A stretch of DNA of 64,000 nt from positions 44,897 through 108,896 of the forward strand of contig NZ_LGTB01000037.1 of the NCBI RefSeq assembly GCF_001238275.1. Reading direction: 5' to 3'. How positions within the stretch are numbered: position 1 is the first letter of the stretch; every line of letters begins with the position of its first letter. A program made the translations under genes and the position numbers. The DNA comes from Bradyrhizobium viridifuturi. GTDB lineage: Bacteria; Pseudomonadota; Alphaproteobacteria; Rhizobiales; Xanthobacteraceae. The notes beneath the pieces are model-generated. The model was not told the origin of the DNA, ran no database searches, and saw nothing but the letters and a program-made list of their open reading frames with translations. Below, piece after piece: positions 8,194-18,875 of this stretch.

Positions 8194-9013
8194 AAGCGGA
8201 CTCCTTGCCGGGCACCGCGCCTGTGACGCGTTCCGGATGCGTAAAGATCTCAAATCCATCGGCGCGGGCGATCGCGGCGAGCGTGATGCCGGCGGCATCC
8301 GCCATCCGCACCGCGAGCGCTGTCGGCGCCGACACGGCAGCAATCAGAGGCGCGCCGATCGCGGCGGTCTTCTGCACCATCTCGACCGAGACGCGGCTGG
8401 TCAGCAGCACGATGCCATCGCTCGCGACCACCTTGTCGCGGGCCAGCGCGCCGGCGAGCTTGTCGACCGCGTTGTGGCGGCCGACATCCTCGCGCAGTGC
8501 GACGATGCCGCGCGCGGCGGTCCAGAACGCGGCGGCGTGCACGGCGCGGGTCTGGTGGTTGATCTCCTGCAGCGGCGCCACCGCTGCCACCGCGGCCATG
8601 ATTTCGCGCGGCGAGAACACGCGGCCCGCCGGCACCACCGCGGCCGGTCGCACCGCCTCGCTGATCGAATCGAGGCCACACAGGCCGCAGCCGGTCGGGC
8701 CGGCGATGTTGCGGCGCCGCTCGGCGATCCGCTCGGCCTTGTCAGGCTTCAGCCACATCCGCAGCTCGATGCCGTCGTCGAGCTCGACGATGTCGAGGGT
8801 CTCGATCTCCTCGGCCGATTGCACGATGCCTTCGCTCAGGCTGAATCCAACGGCGAAGTCGCCGAGATCCTCGGGCGAGCCCATCATCACGGCATAGGTG
8901 CCGCCATTATAGGTCAGCGCGAGCGGCGTCTCCTCCGGGATCAGGCGCGCGCCGTCGCTGAAGACGCCGTCGCGCCAGACCTTCCGGATCGCCTTGTGGA
9001 CCGGCTCGCGCAT
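8177..9013 (-). CDS. fdhD: FdhD sulfurtransferase for formate dehydrogenase
   Basis: FdhD passes sulfur from a cysteine desulfurase to the bis-MGD molybdenum cofactor before it is inserted into formate dehydrogenase. The 278-residue protein has the essential cysteine pair GCGLCG (Cys109, Cys112) and the family segments LLTSRVSVEMVQKTA and REDVGRHNAVDKL. It starts two bases beyond the fdsA stop and overlaps fdsD. Cytoplasmic. Confidence 0.95.
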   Translation of the reverse strand: MREPVHKAIRKVWRDGVFSDGARLIPEETPLALTYNGGTYAVMMGSPEDLGDFAVGFSLSEGIVQSAEEIETLDIVELDDGIELRMWLKPDKAERIAERRRNIAGPTGCGLCGLDSISEAVRPAAVVPAGRVFSPREIMAAVAAVAPLQEINHQTRAVHAAAFWTAARGIVALREDVGRHNAVDKLAGALARDKVVASDGIVLLTSRVSVEMVQKTAAIGAPLIAAVSAPTALAVRMADAAGITLAAIARADGFEIFTHPERVTGAVPGKESAYVVVA

Positions 9014-9015
9014 CG

Positions 9016-11892
9016 CTACTCCGCGGCTTCCACGACAGGCGCGATGCGGCGGGAGTTGCGTGCCTGTTCGTCGTAGGCCTTCTGCCAGTCGGACGGACCG
9101 TTCGACGGCGAGATCTGCACGGCGGTGACCTTGTACTCCGGACAGTTGGTCGCCCAGTCCGAGAAGTCGGTCGTGATGACGTTGGCCTGGGTGTCCGGAT
9201 GATGGAACGTGGTGTAGACCACGCCCGGCGCCACGCGGTCGGTGATTTCAGCGCGCAGCGTGGTCTCGCCGGCGCGGCTTGCCAGCCGCACCCAGTCGCC
9301 GTCGCGCACGCCGCGCTGCTCGGCGTCGTGCGGATGGATCTCGAGCCGGTCCTCGGCGTGCCACACCACGTTCTCGGTGCGGCGGGTCTGTGCGCCGACA
9401 TTGTACTGGCTGAGGATACGCCCCGTCGTGAGCAGCAGCGGATAGCGCGGGCCGGTGCGTTCGTCGGTCGCGATATATTCGGTGAGGATGAACTTGCCCC
9501 TGCCGCGCACGAAGCCGCCGATATGCATCACCGGCGTGCCTTCCGGCGCCTTCTCGTTGCACGGCCACTGCACCGAGCCGAGCTCGTCGAGCTTGGCGTA
9601 GGAGACGCCGGCGAAGGTCGGCGTCAACGCGGCGATCTCGTCCATGATCTCGGACGGATGAGAGTAGTTCATCGTAAAGCCCATCGCCTTGCCAAGCATG
9701 ATCGTCACTTCCCAGTCGGCATAGCCGTTGAGCGGCGTCATCACCTTGCGGACGCGCTGGATGCGGCGCTCGGCATTGGTGAAGGTACCGTCTTTCTCGA
9801 GGAAGGTCGAGCCGGGCAGGAACACGTGGGCGTAGTTCGCGGTCTCGTTCAGGAACAGGTCGTGGACGATGATGCATTCCATCGCCGACAGCGCCGCCAC
9901 CACGTGCTTGGTGTTCGGGTCGGACTGCAGGATGTCCTCCCCCTGCACGTAGAGCCCCATGAAGGAGCCCTCGATCGCGGCATCGAACATGTTGGGGATG
10001 CGCAGGCCGGGCTCGTTGTTGAGCTTGACGTTCCACATCGCCTCGAACTGTTCGCGCACCGCATCGCCCGCGATATGGCGGTAGCCCGGCAGCTCGTGCG
10101 GGAACGAGCCCATGTCGCAAGAGCCCTGCACGTTGTTCTGGCCGCGCAGCGGGTTCACGCCGACGCCGGGCCGGCCGATATTGCCGGTGGCCATCGCGAG
10201 GTTTGCGATCGCGATCACGGTGGTCGAGCCCTGGCTGTGCTCGGTGACGCCGAGCCCGTAATAGATCGCGCCGTTGCCGCCGGTCGCATAGATCCGCGCC
10301 GCCTCGCGCAGATCGCTGGGATCGACGCCGGTCATGATCGCGGTGGCTTCGGGGCTGTGCTTGTCTTGGGCAACGAAGGCGGCCCAGTCCTCGAACTCGC
10401 TCCAGTCGCAGCGTTCGCGCACGAAGGCCTCGTCGGCGAGCCCTTCGGTGACGATGACATGGGCGAGTGCCGTCAGCACCGCGACGTTGGTGCCGGGCAT
10501 CAGCGGCAGATGCAGCGCCTTCACATGCGGCGCTTCCACCATCTCGGTTCGGCGCGGATCGATCACGATCAGCTTCGCGCCCTGGCGCAGCCGCTTCTTC
10601 AGCCGCGAGGCGAACACCGGATGGGCCGAGGCCGGATTGGCGCCGATGACCAGCACGACGTCGGTGTCCTCCACCGAGTCGAAATCCTGGGTGCCGGCCG
10701 AGGTGCCGTAGGTCTGCGACAGGCCGTAGCCGGTCGGCGAGTGGCAGACGCGGGCGCAGGTATCGACATTGTTGTTGCCGAAGCCGGCGCGGATCAGCTT
10801 CTGCACCAGGTAGGTCTCTTCGTTGGTGCAGCGCGATGAGGTGATGCCGCCGACCGCGTCGCGGCCGTACTTCTGCTGGATGCCCTTGAACTTCGCGGCG
10901 GCGAAGTTCATCGCCTCGTCCCACGACACCTCCTGCCAGGGATCCTCGATCCGTTCGCGGATCATCGGCTTCAGGATGCGCTCCTTGTGGGTGGTGTAGC
11001 CCCAGGCGAAGCGGCCCTTGACGCAGGAATGGCCGCGATTGGCCTTGCCGTCCTTCCATGGCACCATGCGCACCACTTCCTCGCCGCGCATTTCGGCCTT
11101 GAAGGCGCAGCCGACGCCGCAATAGGCGCAGGTGGTGACGACCGAATGCTCGGGCTGGCCGATCTCGATCACGGATTTCTCGGTCAGCGTCGCGGTCGGG
11201 CAGGCCTGCACGCAGGCGCCGCAGGACACGCATTCCGAGCCGAGGAAGCTTTCGTTCATGCCGGGCGAGACGCGGCTGTCGAAGCCGCGGCCGGAGATCG
11301 TCAGCGCGAAGGTGCCTTGCACCTCCTCGCAAGCGCGGACGCAGCGCGAGCAGACGATGCACTTCGAGGGATCGTAGGTGAAGTACGGATTGGACTCGTC
11401 CTTCGGCATCCAGTTGTCGTTTTCGCAGCCGTGCGATTTGGCGAACACATGGTTCTCGCCCTCATAGCCGTAGCGCACGTCGCGCAGGCCGACGGCGCCC
11501 GCCATGTCCTGCAACTCGCAGTCGCCGTTCGCGGCGCAGGTCAGACAGTCCAGCGGATGGTCGGAGATGTAGAGCTCCATCACGCCCTTGCGCAGCTTCT
11601 TCAGCCGGTCGCTCTGGGTGTGCACCACGAGGCCGGGCATGACCGGTGTGGTGCAGGAGGCCGGCGTGCCGGCGCGGCCCTCGATCTCGACGAGGCAGAG
11701 CCGGCAGGAACCGAAGGCGTCGACCATGTCGGTCGCGCAGAGCTTTGGGATCTGGGTGCCGGCTTCCATCGCCGCGCGCATGATCGAGGTGCCCTCGGGC
11801 ACGGTGATCTGATTGCCGTCGATGGTCAGCGTGACCATCGTCTCGGATTTGGATTTGGGCGTGCCGAAGTCGGTTTCCTGGATCAGCGACAT
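9016..11892 (-). CDS. fdsA: NAD-dependent formate dehydrogenase alpha (molybdenum) subunit FdsA
   Basis: Catalytic subunit oxidising formate to CO2. At 958 residues it has the layout of Rhodobacter/Cupriavidus FdsA: an N-terminal 2Fe-2S domain (GSCRLCLVEIEG), a His/Cys3 cluster segment (DHPLDCLTCAANGDCELQ), two ferredoxin-like 4Fe-4S sites (CIVCSRCVRAC and CVSCGACVQAC), another cluster (CAYCGVGC), then the molybdopterin oxidoreductase domains. Cys383 in CARVCHSPTG is the expected molybdenum ligand, followed by the active-site histidine. I start at ATG 11892 because MSLIQETDFG is the family N-terminus; the frame upstream is unrelated. Electrons pass to FdsB and FdsG. Confidence 0.97.
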   Translation of the reverse strand: MSLIQETDFGTPKSKSETMVTLTIDGNQITVPEGTSIMRAAMEAGTQIPKLCATDMVDAFGSCRLCLVEIEGRAGTPASCTTPVMPGLVVHTQSDRLKKLRKGVMELYISDHPLDCLTCAANGDCELQDMAGAVGLRDVRYGYEGENHVFAKSHGCENDNWMPKDESNPYFTYDPSKCIVCSRCVRACEEVQGTFALTISGRGFDSRVSPGMNESFLGSECVSCGACVQACPTATLTEKSVIEIGQPEHSVVTTCAYCGVGCAFKAEMRGEEVVRMVPWKDGKANRGHSCVKGRFAWGYTTHKERILKPMIRERIEDPWQEVSWDEAMNFAAAKFKGIQQKYGRDAVGGITSSRCTNEETYLVQKLIRAGFGNNNVDTCARVCHSPTGYGLSQTYGTSAGTQDFDSVEDTDVVLVIGANPASAHPVFASRLKKRLRQGAKLIVIDPRRTEMVEAPHVKALHLPLMPGTNVAVLTALAHVIVTEGLADEAFVRERCDWSEFEDWAAFVAQDKHSPEATAIMTGVDPSDLREAARIYATGGNGAIYYGLGVTEHSQGSTTVIAIANLAMATGNIGRPGVGVNPLRGQNNVQGSCDMGSFPHELPGYRHIAGDAVREQFEAMWNVKLNNEPGLRIPNMFDAAIEGSFMGLYVQGEDILQSDPNTKHVVAALSAMECIIVHDLFLNETANYAHVFLPGSTFLEKDGTFTNAERRIQRVRKVMTPLNGYADWEVTIMLGKAMGFTMNYSHPSEIMDEIAALTPTFAGVSYAKLDELGSVQWPCNEKAPEGTPVMHIGGFVRGRGKFILTEYIATDERTGPRYPLLLTTGRILSQYNVGAQTRRTENVVWHAEDRLEIHPHDAEQRGVRDGDWVRLASRAGETTLRAEITDRVAPGVVYTTFHHPDTQANVITTDFSDWATNCPEYKVTAVQISPSNGPSDWQKAYDEQARNSRRIAPVVEAAE

Positions 11893-11905
11893 CGTGATTT
11901 CCTTG

Positions 11906-13458
<1,553 letters not shown>

Positions 13459-13462
<4 letters not shown>

Positions 13463-13935
13463 CGCTGTGCCTCCGCGACCAGCGCATCGATCCGCGCTTC
13501 GTCGAGCCGGCCGACCACTCGGCCGTCCAGCATCGCCGACGGCGCGGTGGCGCACAGCCCGAGGCAGTAGATCGGCTCCAGCGTCACGCGCTCGTCCGCC
13601 GTGGTATTCCCCAGGGCGACGCCGAGCTTGGCCTCGGCGCGCGCCGCAAGTCTGTCGCCGCCGGCGGCCTGGCAGGCCTCGGCGCGGCACAGCTTGAGGA
13701 CGTGGCGCCCGGCAGGCTGCTTGCGGAAGTCGTGGTAGAAGGTGAACACGCCGTGCACCTCGGCGCGCGACAAATTGAGCGCCTCCGCGACCATCGGGAT
13801 TGCCGGCTCCGGCACATAGCCGAAGGCCTCCTGCAGCGCGTGCAGGATCACCAGCGTGGCGCCTTCAAGCCCGGCATGTTCGGCGATGATTTCAGCGCCG
13901 CGCGCTCTGTCCCAAGGTTCGTATCCCACCGTCAT
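13459..13935 (-). CDS. fdsG: NAD-dependent formate dehydrogenase gamma subunit FdsG
   Basis: NuoE-like 2Fe-2S subunit (158 residues) of the formate dehydrogenase diaphorase module. The four cluster cysteines are visible: LCRAEAC (two) and YCLGLC (two). It is the first gene of the minus-strand operon and overlaps fdsB by four bases. The promoter should lie in the 255-base gap to the divergent LysR gene, a typical place for autoregulated LysR control. Confidence 0.94.
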
Positions 13936-14190
13936 CCGCGCTTCTCACGATCCATTTTTTGCTGCGCGCATCAGAGTTGGAATCGTTCGAAACATCAATA
14001 AAGCTGTCTCATGCGGCGATTGCGAAACGCGATTAATAGCGTTGTGCGATAGGACGATTTAGGATCGCAATAATGGTCTGGAATCACGCACTTCGGGGGC
14101 GCTTTGGATTTCGGAATCGCACCCGGATCGTGCTACCTATGGACGCGTGGCTGCCATTTTGGGACGCCGTTTTCCGAGGGGGTTTGAACC
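13936..14190. promoter_or_regulatory. Divergent fds/LysR promoter region
   Basis: The 255-base gap is AT-richer than its surroundings and separates fdsG (minus) from the LysR gene (plus). It holds repeated GCGAT/ATCGC words between 14015 and 14072, including an ATTGCG...CGCAAT pair (about 14019 and 14066). I infer a LysR-type binding region but cannot assign a T-N11-A box with confidence. Confidence 0.5.
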
Positions 14191-15087
14191 TTGATCGACA
14201 AGCTGGAACTTCTGCTGGCGCTGGCCAAGGAGCGGCATTTCGGCCGGGCTGCGGAGGCCTGCGGCGTCACCCAGCCGACCATGTCGACCAGCCTCAAGCA
14301 GCTCGAGGAGATCCTCGGCGTCATGCTGGTGCAGCGCGGATCGCGCTTCCAGGGCTTCACGCCGGAGGGTGAGCGGACGCTGGACTGGGCCCGGCGCATC
14401 GTCGGCGACGCGCGCGCGATGAAGCAGGAGATCAACAGCCTCAAGGACAAGCTGTCCGGCGAGATACGGATCGCGGCGATCCCGACCGCGCTCGGCATGG
14501 TCGCCTCGCTGACCACGCCGTTCCGGGCGCGCCATCCCGATGTGCGTTTCCGCATCCAGTCCTGCACGTCGGCCGACGTGCTCGGACTGCTCGAGAACCT
14601 CGAGGTCGATGCCGGGCTGACCTATATCGAGAACGAGCCGATCGGCAAGGTCCGCACCATCCCGCTCTACAACGAGAGCTACCGGCTGCTGACCGCGCCC
14701 GATGCGATGTTCGGCGACCGCAAGCAGGTGACGTGGAAGGAGGTCGGCACCGTGCCGCTGTGCCTGCTCACGCCCGACATGCAGAACCGCCGCATCATCG
14801 ACCGTGCGCTGACCTCGGTTGGCGCGGAGGCGACGCCGACGCTGACGTCGAATTCACTGCTCGTGCTCTACACCCATGTGAAGACTGGGCGCTGGGCCAG
14901 CGTGATGCCGGCCAAGCTCGCCGAGACGCTCGGCCTTGCCGACGCCGTGCGCAGCATACCGATCGTCGATCCCGTCGTGGACTACAGCATCGGCCTCGTG
15001 ATCCCGCAGCGCGATCCGATGACGCCCTTGATCGCAGCCCTGGTGCAGGTCGCGCGCGAGGTCGCGCCGACGCTGGAGCCAGCGTAG
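14191..15087 (+). CDS. LysR-family regulator, probable control of formate dehydrogenase
   Basis: LysR-type transcription factor of 298 residues. The N-terminal winged helix-turn-helix covers residues 1-60 (FGRAAEACGVTQPTMSTSLKQ), followed by a type 2 periplasmic-binding effector domain. The start is TTG 14191 with a GAGGGGG stretch a few bases upstream. It is transcribed away from fdsG, and LysR genes in this position control fds operons in related proteobacteria, so formate or a related signal is a likely inducer. That role is inference from position. Confidence 0.88.
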   Translation: MIDKLELLLALAKERHFGRAAEACGVTQPTMSTSLKQLEEILGVMLVQRGSRFQGFTPEGERTLDWARRIVGDARAMKQEINSLKDKLSGEIRIAAIPTALGMVASLTTPFRARHPDVRFRIQSCTSADVLGLLENLEVDAGLTYIENEPIGKVRTIPLYNESYRLLTAPDAMFGDRKQVTWKEVGTVPLCLLTPDMQNRRIIDRALTSVGAEATPTLTSNSLLVLYTHVKTGRWASVMPAKLAETLGLADAVRSIPIVDPVVDYSIGLVIPQRDPMTPLIAALVQVAREVAPTLEPA

Positions 15088-15244
15088 CGCGCGGGCATTC
15101 TCCGCGGCTCTTTCACGACGGTTCCCGCTGCGGCGCGCCGGGCCGGGCGCTGAACGCAATCTTCTGCTTCACGCAGCAATAGTGGAACTCACGGACGATT
15201 GAACGGTTTCATTGCGGCGTCCCGATCAGCCAGCAGGAGCCGCC

Positions 15245-16759
15245 TTGAATCGTCGCCAATTACTCCATGGATCGGCCGTGCTGCCGACACTATTGCTGTT
15301 GCCGCAGCGAGAGGCCGTAGCCGCCGGGAACACGTCGGACGCAGCCTTCGATCCGTCGATGGTGAAGGAGCTCGCCCGCAATCTCGCGAGCAAGTCATTC
15401 GAGGCGCCGGACGAGAAGCTGCCGAACGGCTTGACGGACCTGAATTACGATCAGTACCGCTCGATCCGCTTCGTGCCGGAGCGCGCGCTGTGGCGCGGCG
15501 CGAAGCTGCCGTTCGAGGCGCAGTTCTTTCACCGTGGTTTCTTCTACAAGAATAAGGTCAGTATCTTCGAGGTCGCCGACGGCAAGGTCAGCGAAGTCAA
15601 ATACAGCAAGGATATGTTTTCCTTCGGCGAGGCCGTGCCCGCGTTCACCGAGACCGATCTCGGCTTTGCCGGATTTCGTATCCACGCGCCGATCAACAAG
15701 CCGGACTATTACGACGAGGTCTGCGTCTTCCTCGGCGCAAGCTATTTCCGCGCGGTCGCCAAGGGTGAAACCTACGGCCTGTCGGCGCGCGGCCTGTCGA
15801 TCGATACCGGTGAGGCGAAGGGCGAGGAGTTTCCGTTCTTCAAGGCGTTCTGGCTCGAGCGTCCGGTGCCCAATGCGACCTCGCTGGTCATTCATGCCTT
15901 GCTCGACAGCAAGAGCTGCGCGGCGAGCTATCGTTTCACGATCAGGCCGGGGAAGACGACGGTGTTCGATGTCGAGGCCACGCTCTATCCGCGCGCCGAT
16001 CTCGAACATGCCGGCGTCGCACCGATGACGAGCATGTTCTTCTTCGGGCCGAACGATCGCAACGAGGTCGATGATTTCAGGCCATCCGTGCACGATTCCG
16101 ACGGGCTTGCGATCTATAACGGCAAGGGCGAGAGCCTGTGGCGTCCGCTGAGCAATCCGCGCGATCTCCAGATCAGCACGTTCCAGGACATCAATCCGCA
16201 CGGCTTCGGACTGATGCAGCGGGAGAAGAATTTCTTCGCCTATCAGGACATCGAATCGAGCTTCGAGAAGCGCCCGAGCCTGTGGGTCGAGCCGATCGGC
16301 GACTGGAGCGAGGGCGCGGTGATCCTGATCGAGATTCCGACCAAGGAAGAGATTCACGACAACATCGCCGCGTTCTGGCGGCCGAAGGCGCCGCTCAAGG
16401 CCAAGAGCGAGACCAATCTCACCTATCGTCTGCACTGGGGGCCGGACGCGCCGAAGCCGCATTCGCTGGCGCGCTTCACCCGCACCGGCATCGGCGGGCA
16501 TGGCGAGGGCAGCAAGCTGTTCGTGCTCGACCTGTTCGGTGACAATCTGAAGGGGATCGATCCCGCCACCATCAAGGGCGTCGTGACAGCCGAGAAGGCC
16601 GAGATCACCAACATCGTCACGCAGCCGAATCCGAATACGGGCGGATGGCGGCTCAGCTTCCAGTGTGCCGTCAAGAAGGATCCGATCGAGCTGCGCGCCC
16701 ACCTGGCGCAGGATGACAAGCCGCTGTCGGAGATCTGGGTCTATCGATGGGCGCCATAG
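15245..16759 (+). CDS. opgG: OpgG/OpgD-type periplasmic glucan biosynthesis protein
   Basis: Periplasmic protein needed to build or branch osmoregulated periplasmic glucans. The N-terminus NRRQLLHGSAVLPTLLLLP is a twin-arginine-like signal, which suggests Tat export as for OpgD; the mature domain keeps the OpgG pattern (LTDLNYDQYRSIRF, FFYKNKVSIFEV, FFFGPNDR, DINPHGFGLMQR, WVEPIGDWSEG). The TTG start at 15245 has AGGAG at 15235-15239 and gives 504 residues. A TTG at 15212 would spoil the signal peptide. The opgH frame begins at its end, so the two form an operon. Confidence 0.93.
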   Translation: MNRRQLLHGSAVLPTLLLLPQREAVAAGNTSDAAFDPSMVKELARNLASKSFEAPDEKLPNGLTDLNYDQYRSIRFVPERALWRGAKLPFEAQFFHRGFFYKNKVSIFEVADGKVSEVKYSKDMFSFGEAVPAFTETDLGFAGFRIHAPINKPDYYDEVCVFLGASYFRAVAKGETYGLSARGLSIDTGEAKGEEFPFFKAFWLERPVPNATSLVIHALLDSKSCAASYRFTIRPGKTTVFDVEATLYPRADLEHAGVAPMTSMFFFGPNDRNEVDDFRPSVHDSDGLAIYNGKGESLWRPLSNPRDLQISTFQDINPHGFGLMQREKNFFAYQDIESSFEKRPSLWVEPIGDWSEGAVILIEIPTKEEIHDNIAAFWRPKAPLKAKSETNLTYRLHWGPDAPKPHSLARFTRTGIGGHGEGSKLFVLDLFGDNLKGIDPATIKGVVTAEKAEITNIVTQPNPNTGGWRLSFQCAVKKDPIELRAHLAQDDKPLSEIWVYRWAP

Positions 16760-16866
16760 TCACGTCGCCTCGTCCCGACGTCGCACCAGCGGCCGAAGGT
16801 TTCCTCCCACAAGAGAGCCCGCTCGCGATGGCGGCGGCCGATCTCGGCCAGCCGCGCGCGCGGTGA
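16747..16866 (+). other. Probable severed N-terminus of opgH
   Basis: A 39-codon frame starts at ATG 16747, overlapping the opgG stop, and ends at TGA 16864-16866. It contains FLPQESPLAMAAADL, which looks like the proline- and alanine-rich cytoplasmic lead of OpgH proteins. It ends inside a run of five CG dinucleotides (16853-16862). Removing one CG would join it in frame to the opgH coding region. I read it as the original OpgH start, cut off by a dinucleotide slip or a sequencing error. Confidence 0.55.
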
Positions 16867-18875
16867 GCAAGCCGGTGTCGGTCGGAGCGGGCATGTTGAT
16901 GCGCCGCGCGTTCATCCTGATAATGTCCGTCGCGCTGACCGGTGCGGGCGCCTACGAAATGTACATGGTGGTCCAGGTCGGCGGCGTGACGATCATGGAA
17001 TGGATGGTGCTGGCGCTGTTCGTCGCACTGCTCGCCTGGATCGCGTTCTCGTTCGCCTCGGGACTGGCCGGCTTCTTCGTGCTGCTTCGGCGCAAGGGCA
17101 ACGCGCTGCCGATCCGCGATGATGGTCCGTTGCCGCAGCTTGCGAGCCGGACCGCGGTGCTGCTTCCGACCTACAACGAGAATCCGCATCAACTGATGGC
17201 GCGCCTGCGCGCCATCTACGAGTCCATCGAAGCGACCGGGCAGGGCGGAAGCTTCGACTGGTTCGTGCTGAGCGACACGCGAGATCCCGACATCTGGATC
17301 GCTGAGGAACGGGCGTTTCTCGCGCTCAGCGATGCCTGCGGAGGCAGGCTCTACTACCGGCATCGCGCAGATAATACGGCGCGGAAGGCCGGCAATCTCG
17401 GCGAGTGGATCACGCGGTTTGGCGGCGCCTATCAGTTCATGATCGTGCTCGACGCCGACAGCCTGATGTCGGGCGACACCATGGTGCGGATGGCTCATGC
17501 CATGGAGACCAATCCGCAGGCGGCGCTGCTGCAGACGCTGCCGGTCATCGTCAATGCGCGCAGCCTGTTCAGCCGCCTGCAGCAATTCGCCGGCCGGCTC
17601 TACGGACCGATGGTCGCGGCCGGCGTGGCATGGTGGCACGGCTCCGAGGGCAATTATTGGGGGCACAATGCCATCATCAGGATCCAGGCATTCGCGGAGC
17701 AGGCCGGCCTGCCTGAATTATCCGGACCCAAGCCGTTCGGCGGTCATATCCTGAGCCACGATTTCGTCGAGGCGGCGCTGATGCGGCGCGCCGGCTGGGG
17801 CATCTACATGGCGCCGACGCTCGGCGGCAGCTTCGAGGAGGTTCCGCCGTCGCTGTTGGATTTCGCCGCGCGCGACCGGCGCTGGTGCCAGGGCAATCTG
17901 CAGCATCTCGCCGTGCTGACCACGCGCCGGCTGCACTGGATCTCGCGGCTGCATTTCATGGCCGGGATCGGCTCCTACATCACCGCGCCGATGTGGCTGT
18001 CGTTCCTGCTGCTCGGAATCCTGATCTCGTTGCAGGCGCGCTTTATTCGCCCGGAGTATTTTCCGAAGGGCTTCTCGCTGTTCCCGAACTGGCCGGCGCA
18101 GGACCCGGTGCTCGCCGCCTGGGTGTTCGGTCTCACCATGGCGCTGCTGATCGTGCCCAAGCTGCTCGGCTTCATCCTGCTGCTGACGAGGCGGGACGTG
18201 CGCCGGCAATTCGGCGGCGGCTTCCGCACGCTTGCAGGCGTCCTCGCCGAGGTGCTGATCTCGGCGATGATCGCGCCGGTCATGATGGTGTTCCAGTCGA
18301 TCGCCGTCGTCGAGATCCTGCTCGGGCGAGATGCGGGCTGGCAGACGCAACGCCGCGACGATGGCGCGGTCGAGCGGCGGGAGCTGTATCGGAAGTATGG
18401 GATTCCTACCGTTTGCGGTGTCGCGATGGCGATCAGCGCGTACGCGGTGTCGTTGCCGCTGCTGCTCTGGATGTCGCCGGTGATATCAGGTCTCTTGTTT
18501 GCGATCCCGATCGGGGCCTGGACCGCCAAGCCCGCGATGCGCGCGCTGTTCGTGACGCCGGAGGAAAGCGGACCGCCCAGCGTGCTGGTCCGTGCCAACG
18601 AATTGGCGGCGGCGCCGGCCCACGCGTCGGCCCCGGCGCTCGCGGCGCTGCGGCAGGATACCGGCCTGCTGCAACGTCATCTGTCGTCGCTGCCGCCGGC
18701 GCGGCGCGGTGGCCCGGGCGAGATCGACCTTCATCTTGCGGTGGCCCGCGCGCGCATCGAGGCCAGCGACAGCTTCGATGAGGCGGCCCGCCATCTCACG
18801 CCGCGCGAGACACTGGCTGTCCTCGGCGATCCCGCGTTGCTGGAAGGGGTGCTCGCGAAGTCGCGTGGGGGCTAG
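16863..18875 (+). CDS. opgH: OpgH/MdoH glucan glucosyltransferase
   Basis: Inner-membrane family 2 glycosyltransferase that polymerises glucose from UDP-glucose into periplasmic glucan and extrudes it. Visible features: two N-terminal membrane segments; the catalytic domain with LLPTYNENP, VLSDTRDPD, VLDADSLMSGD and LSHDFVEAALMRRAGW; the RDRRWCQGN motif (QxxRW-like); then several C-terminal membrane segments. Start is uncertain: GTG 16863 overlaps the short upstream frame, and ATG 16893 has GGAG nearby. At about 670 residues it is shorter than expected unless the upstream 39 codons are joined. Its TAG shares a CTAG tetramer with the stop of the convergent kinase gene. Confidence 0.92.
   Translation: MSKPVSVGAGMLMRRAFILIMSVALTGAGAYEMYMVVQVGGVTIMEWMVLALFVALLAWIAFSFASGLAGFFVLLRRKGNALPIRDDGPLPQLASRTAVLLPTYNENPHQLMARLRAIYESIEATGQGGSFDWFVLSDTRDPDIWIAEERAFLALSDACGGRLYYRHRADNTARKAGNLGEWITRFGGAYQFMIVLDADSLMSGDTMVRMAHAMETNPQAALLQTLPVIVNARSLFSRLQQFAGRLYGPMVAAGVAWWHGSEGNYWGHNAIIRIQAFAEQAGLPELSGPKPFGGHILSHDFVEAALMRRAGWGIYMAPTLGGSFEEVPPSLLDFAARDRRWCQGNLQHLAVLTTRRLHWISRLHFMAGIGSYITAPMWLSFLLLGILISLQARFIRPEYFPKGFSLFPNWPAQDPVLAAWVFGLTMALLIVPKLLGFILLLTRRDVRRQFGGGFRTLAGVLAEVLISAMIAPVMMVFQSIAVVEILLGRDAGWQTQRRDDGAVERRELYRKYGIPTVCGVAMAISAYAVSLPLLLWMSPVISGLLFAIPIGAWTAKPAMRALFVTPEESGPPSVLVRANELAAAPAHASAPALAALRQDTGLLQRHLSSLPPARRGGPGEIDLHLAVARARIEASDSFDEAARHLTPRETLAVLGDPALLEGVLAKSRGG

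Noticed and set aside
14011..14072. A clean LysR T-N11-A operator in the fds promoter
   Set aside because: Several GCGAT words occur, but I could not find one box that is clearly better than others.
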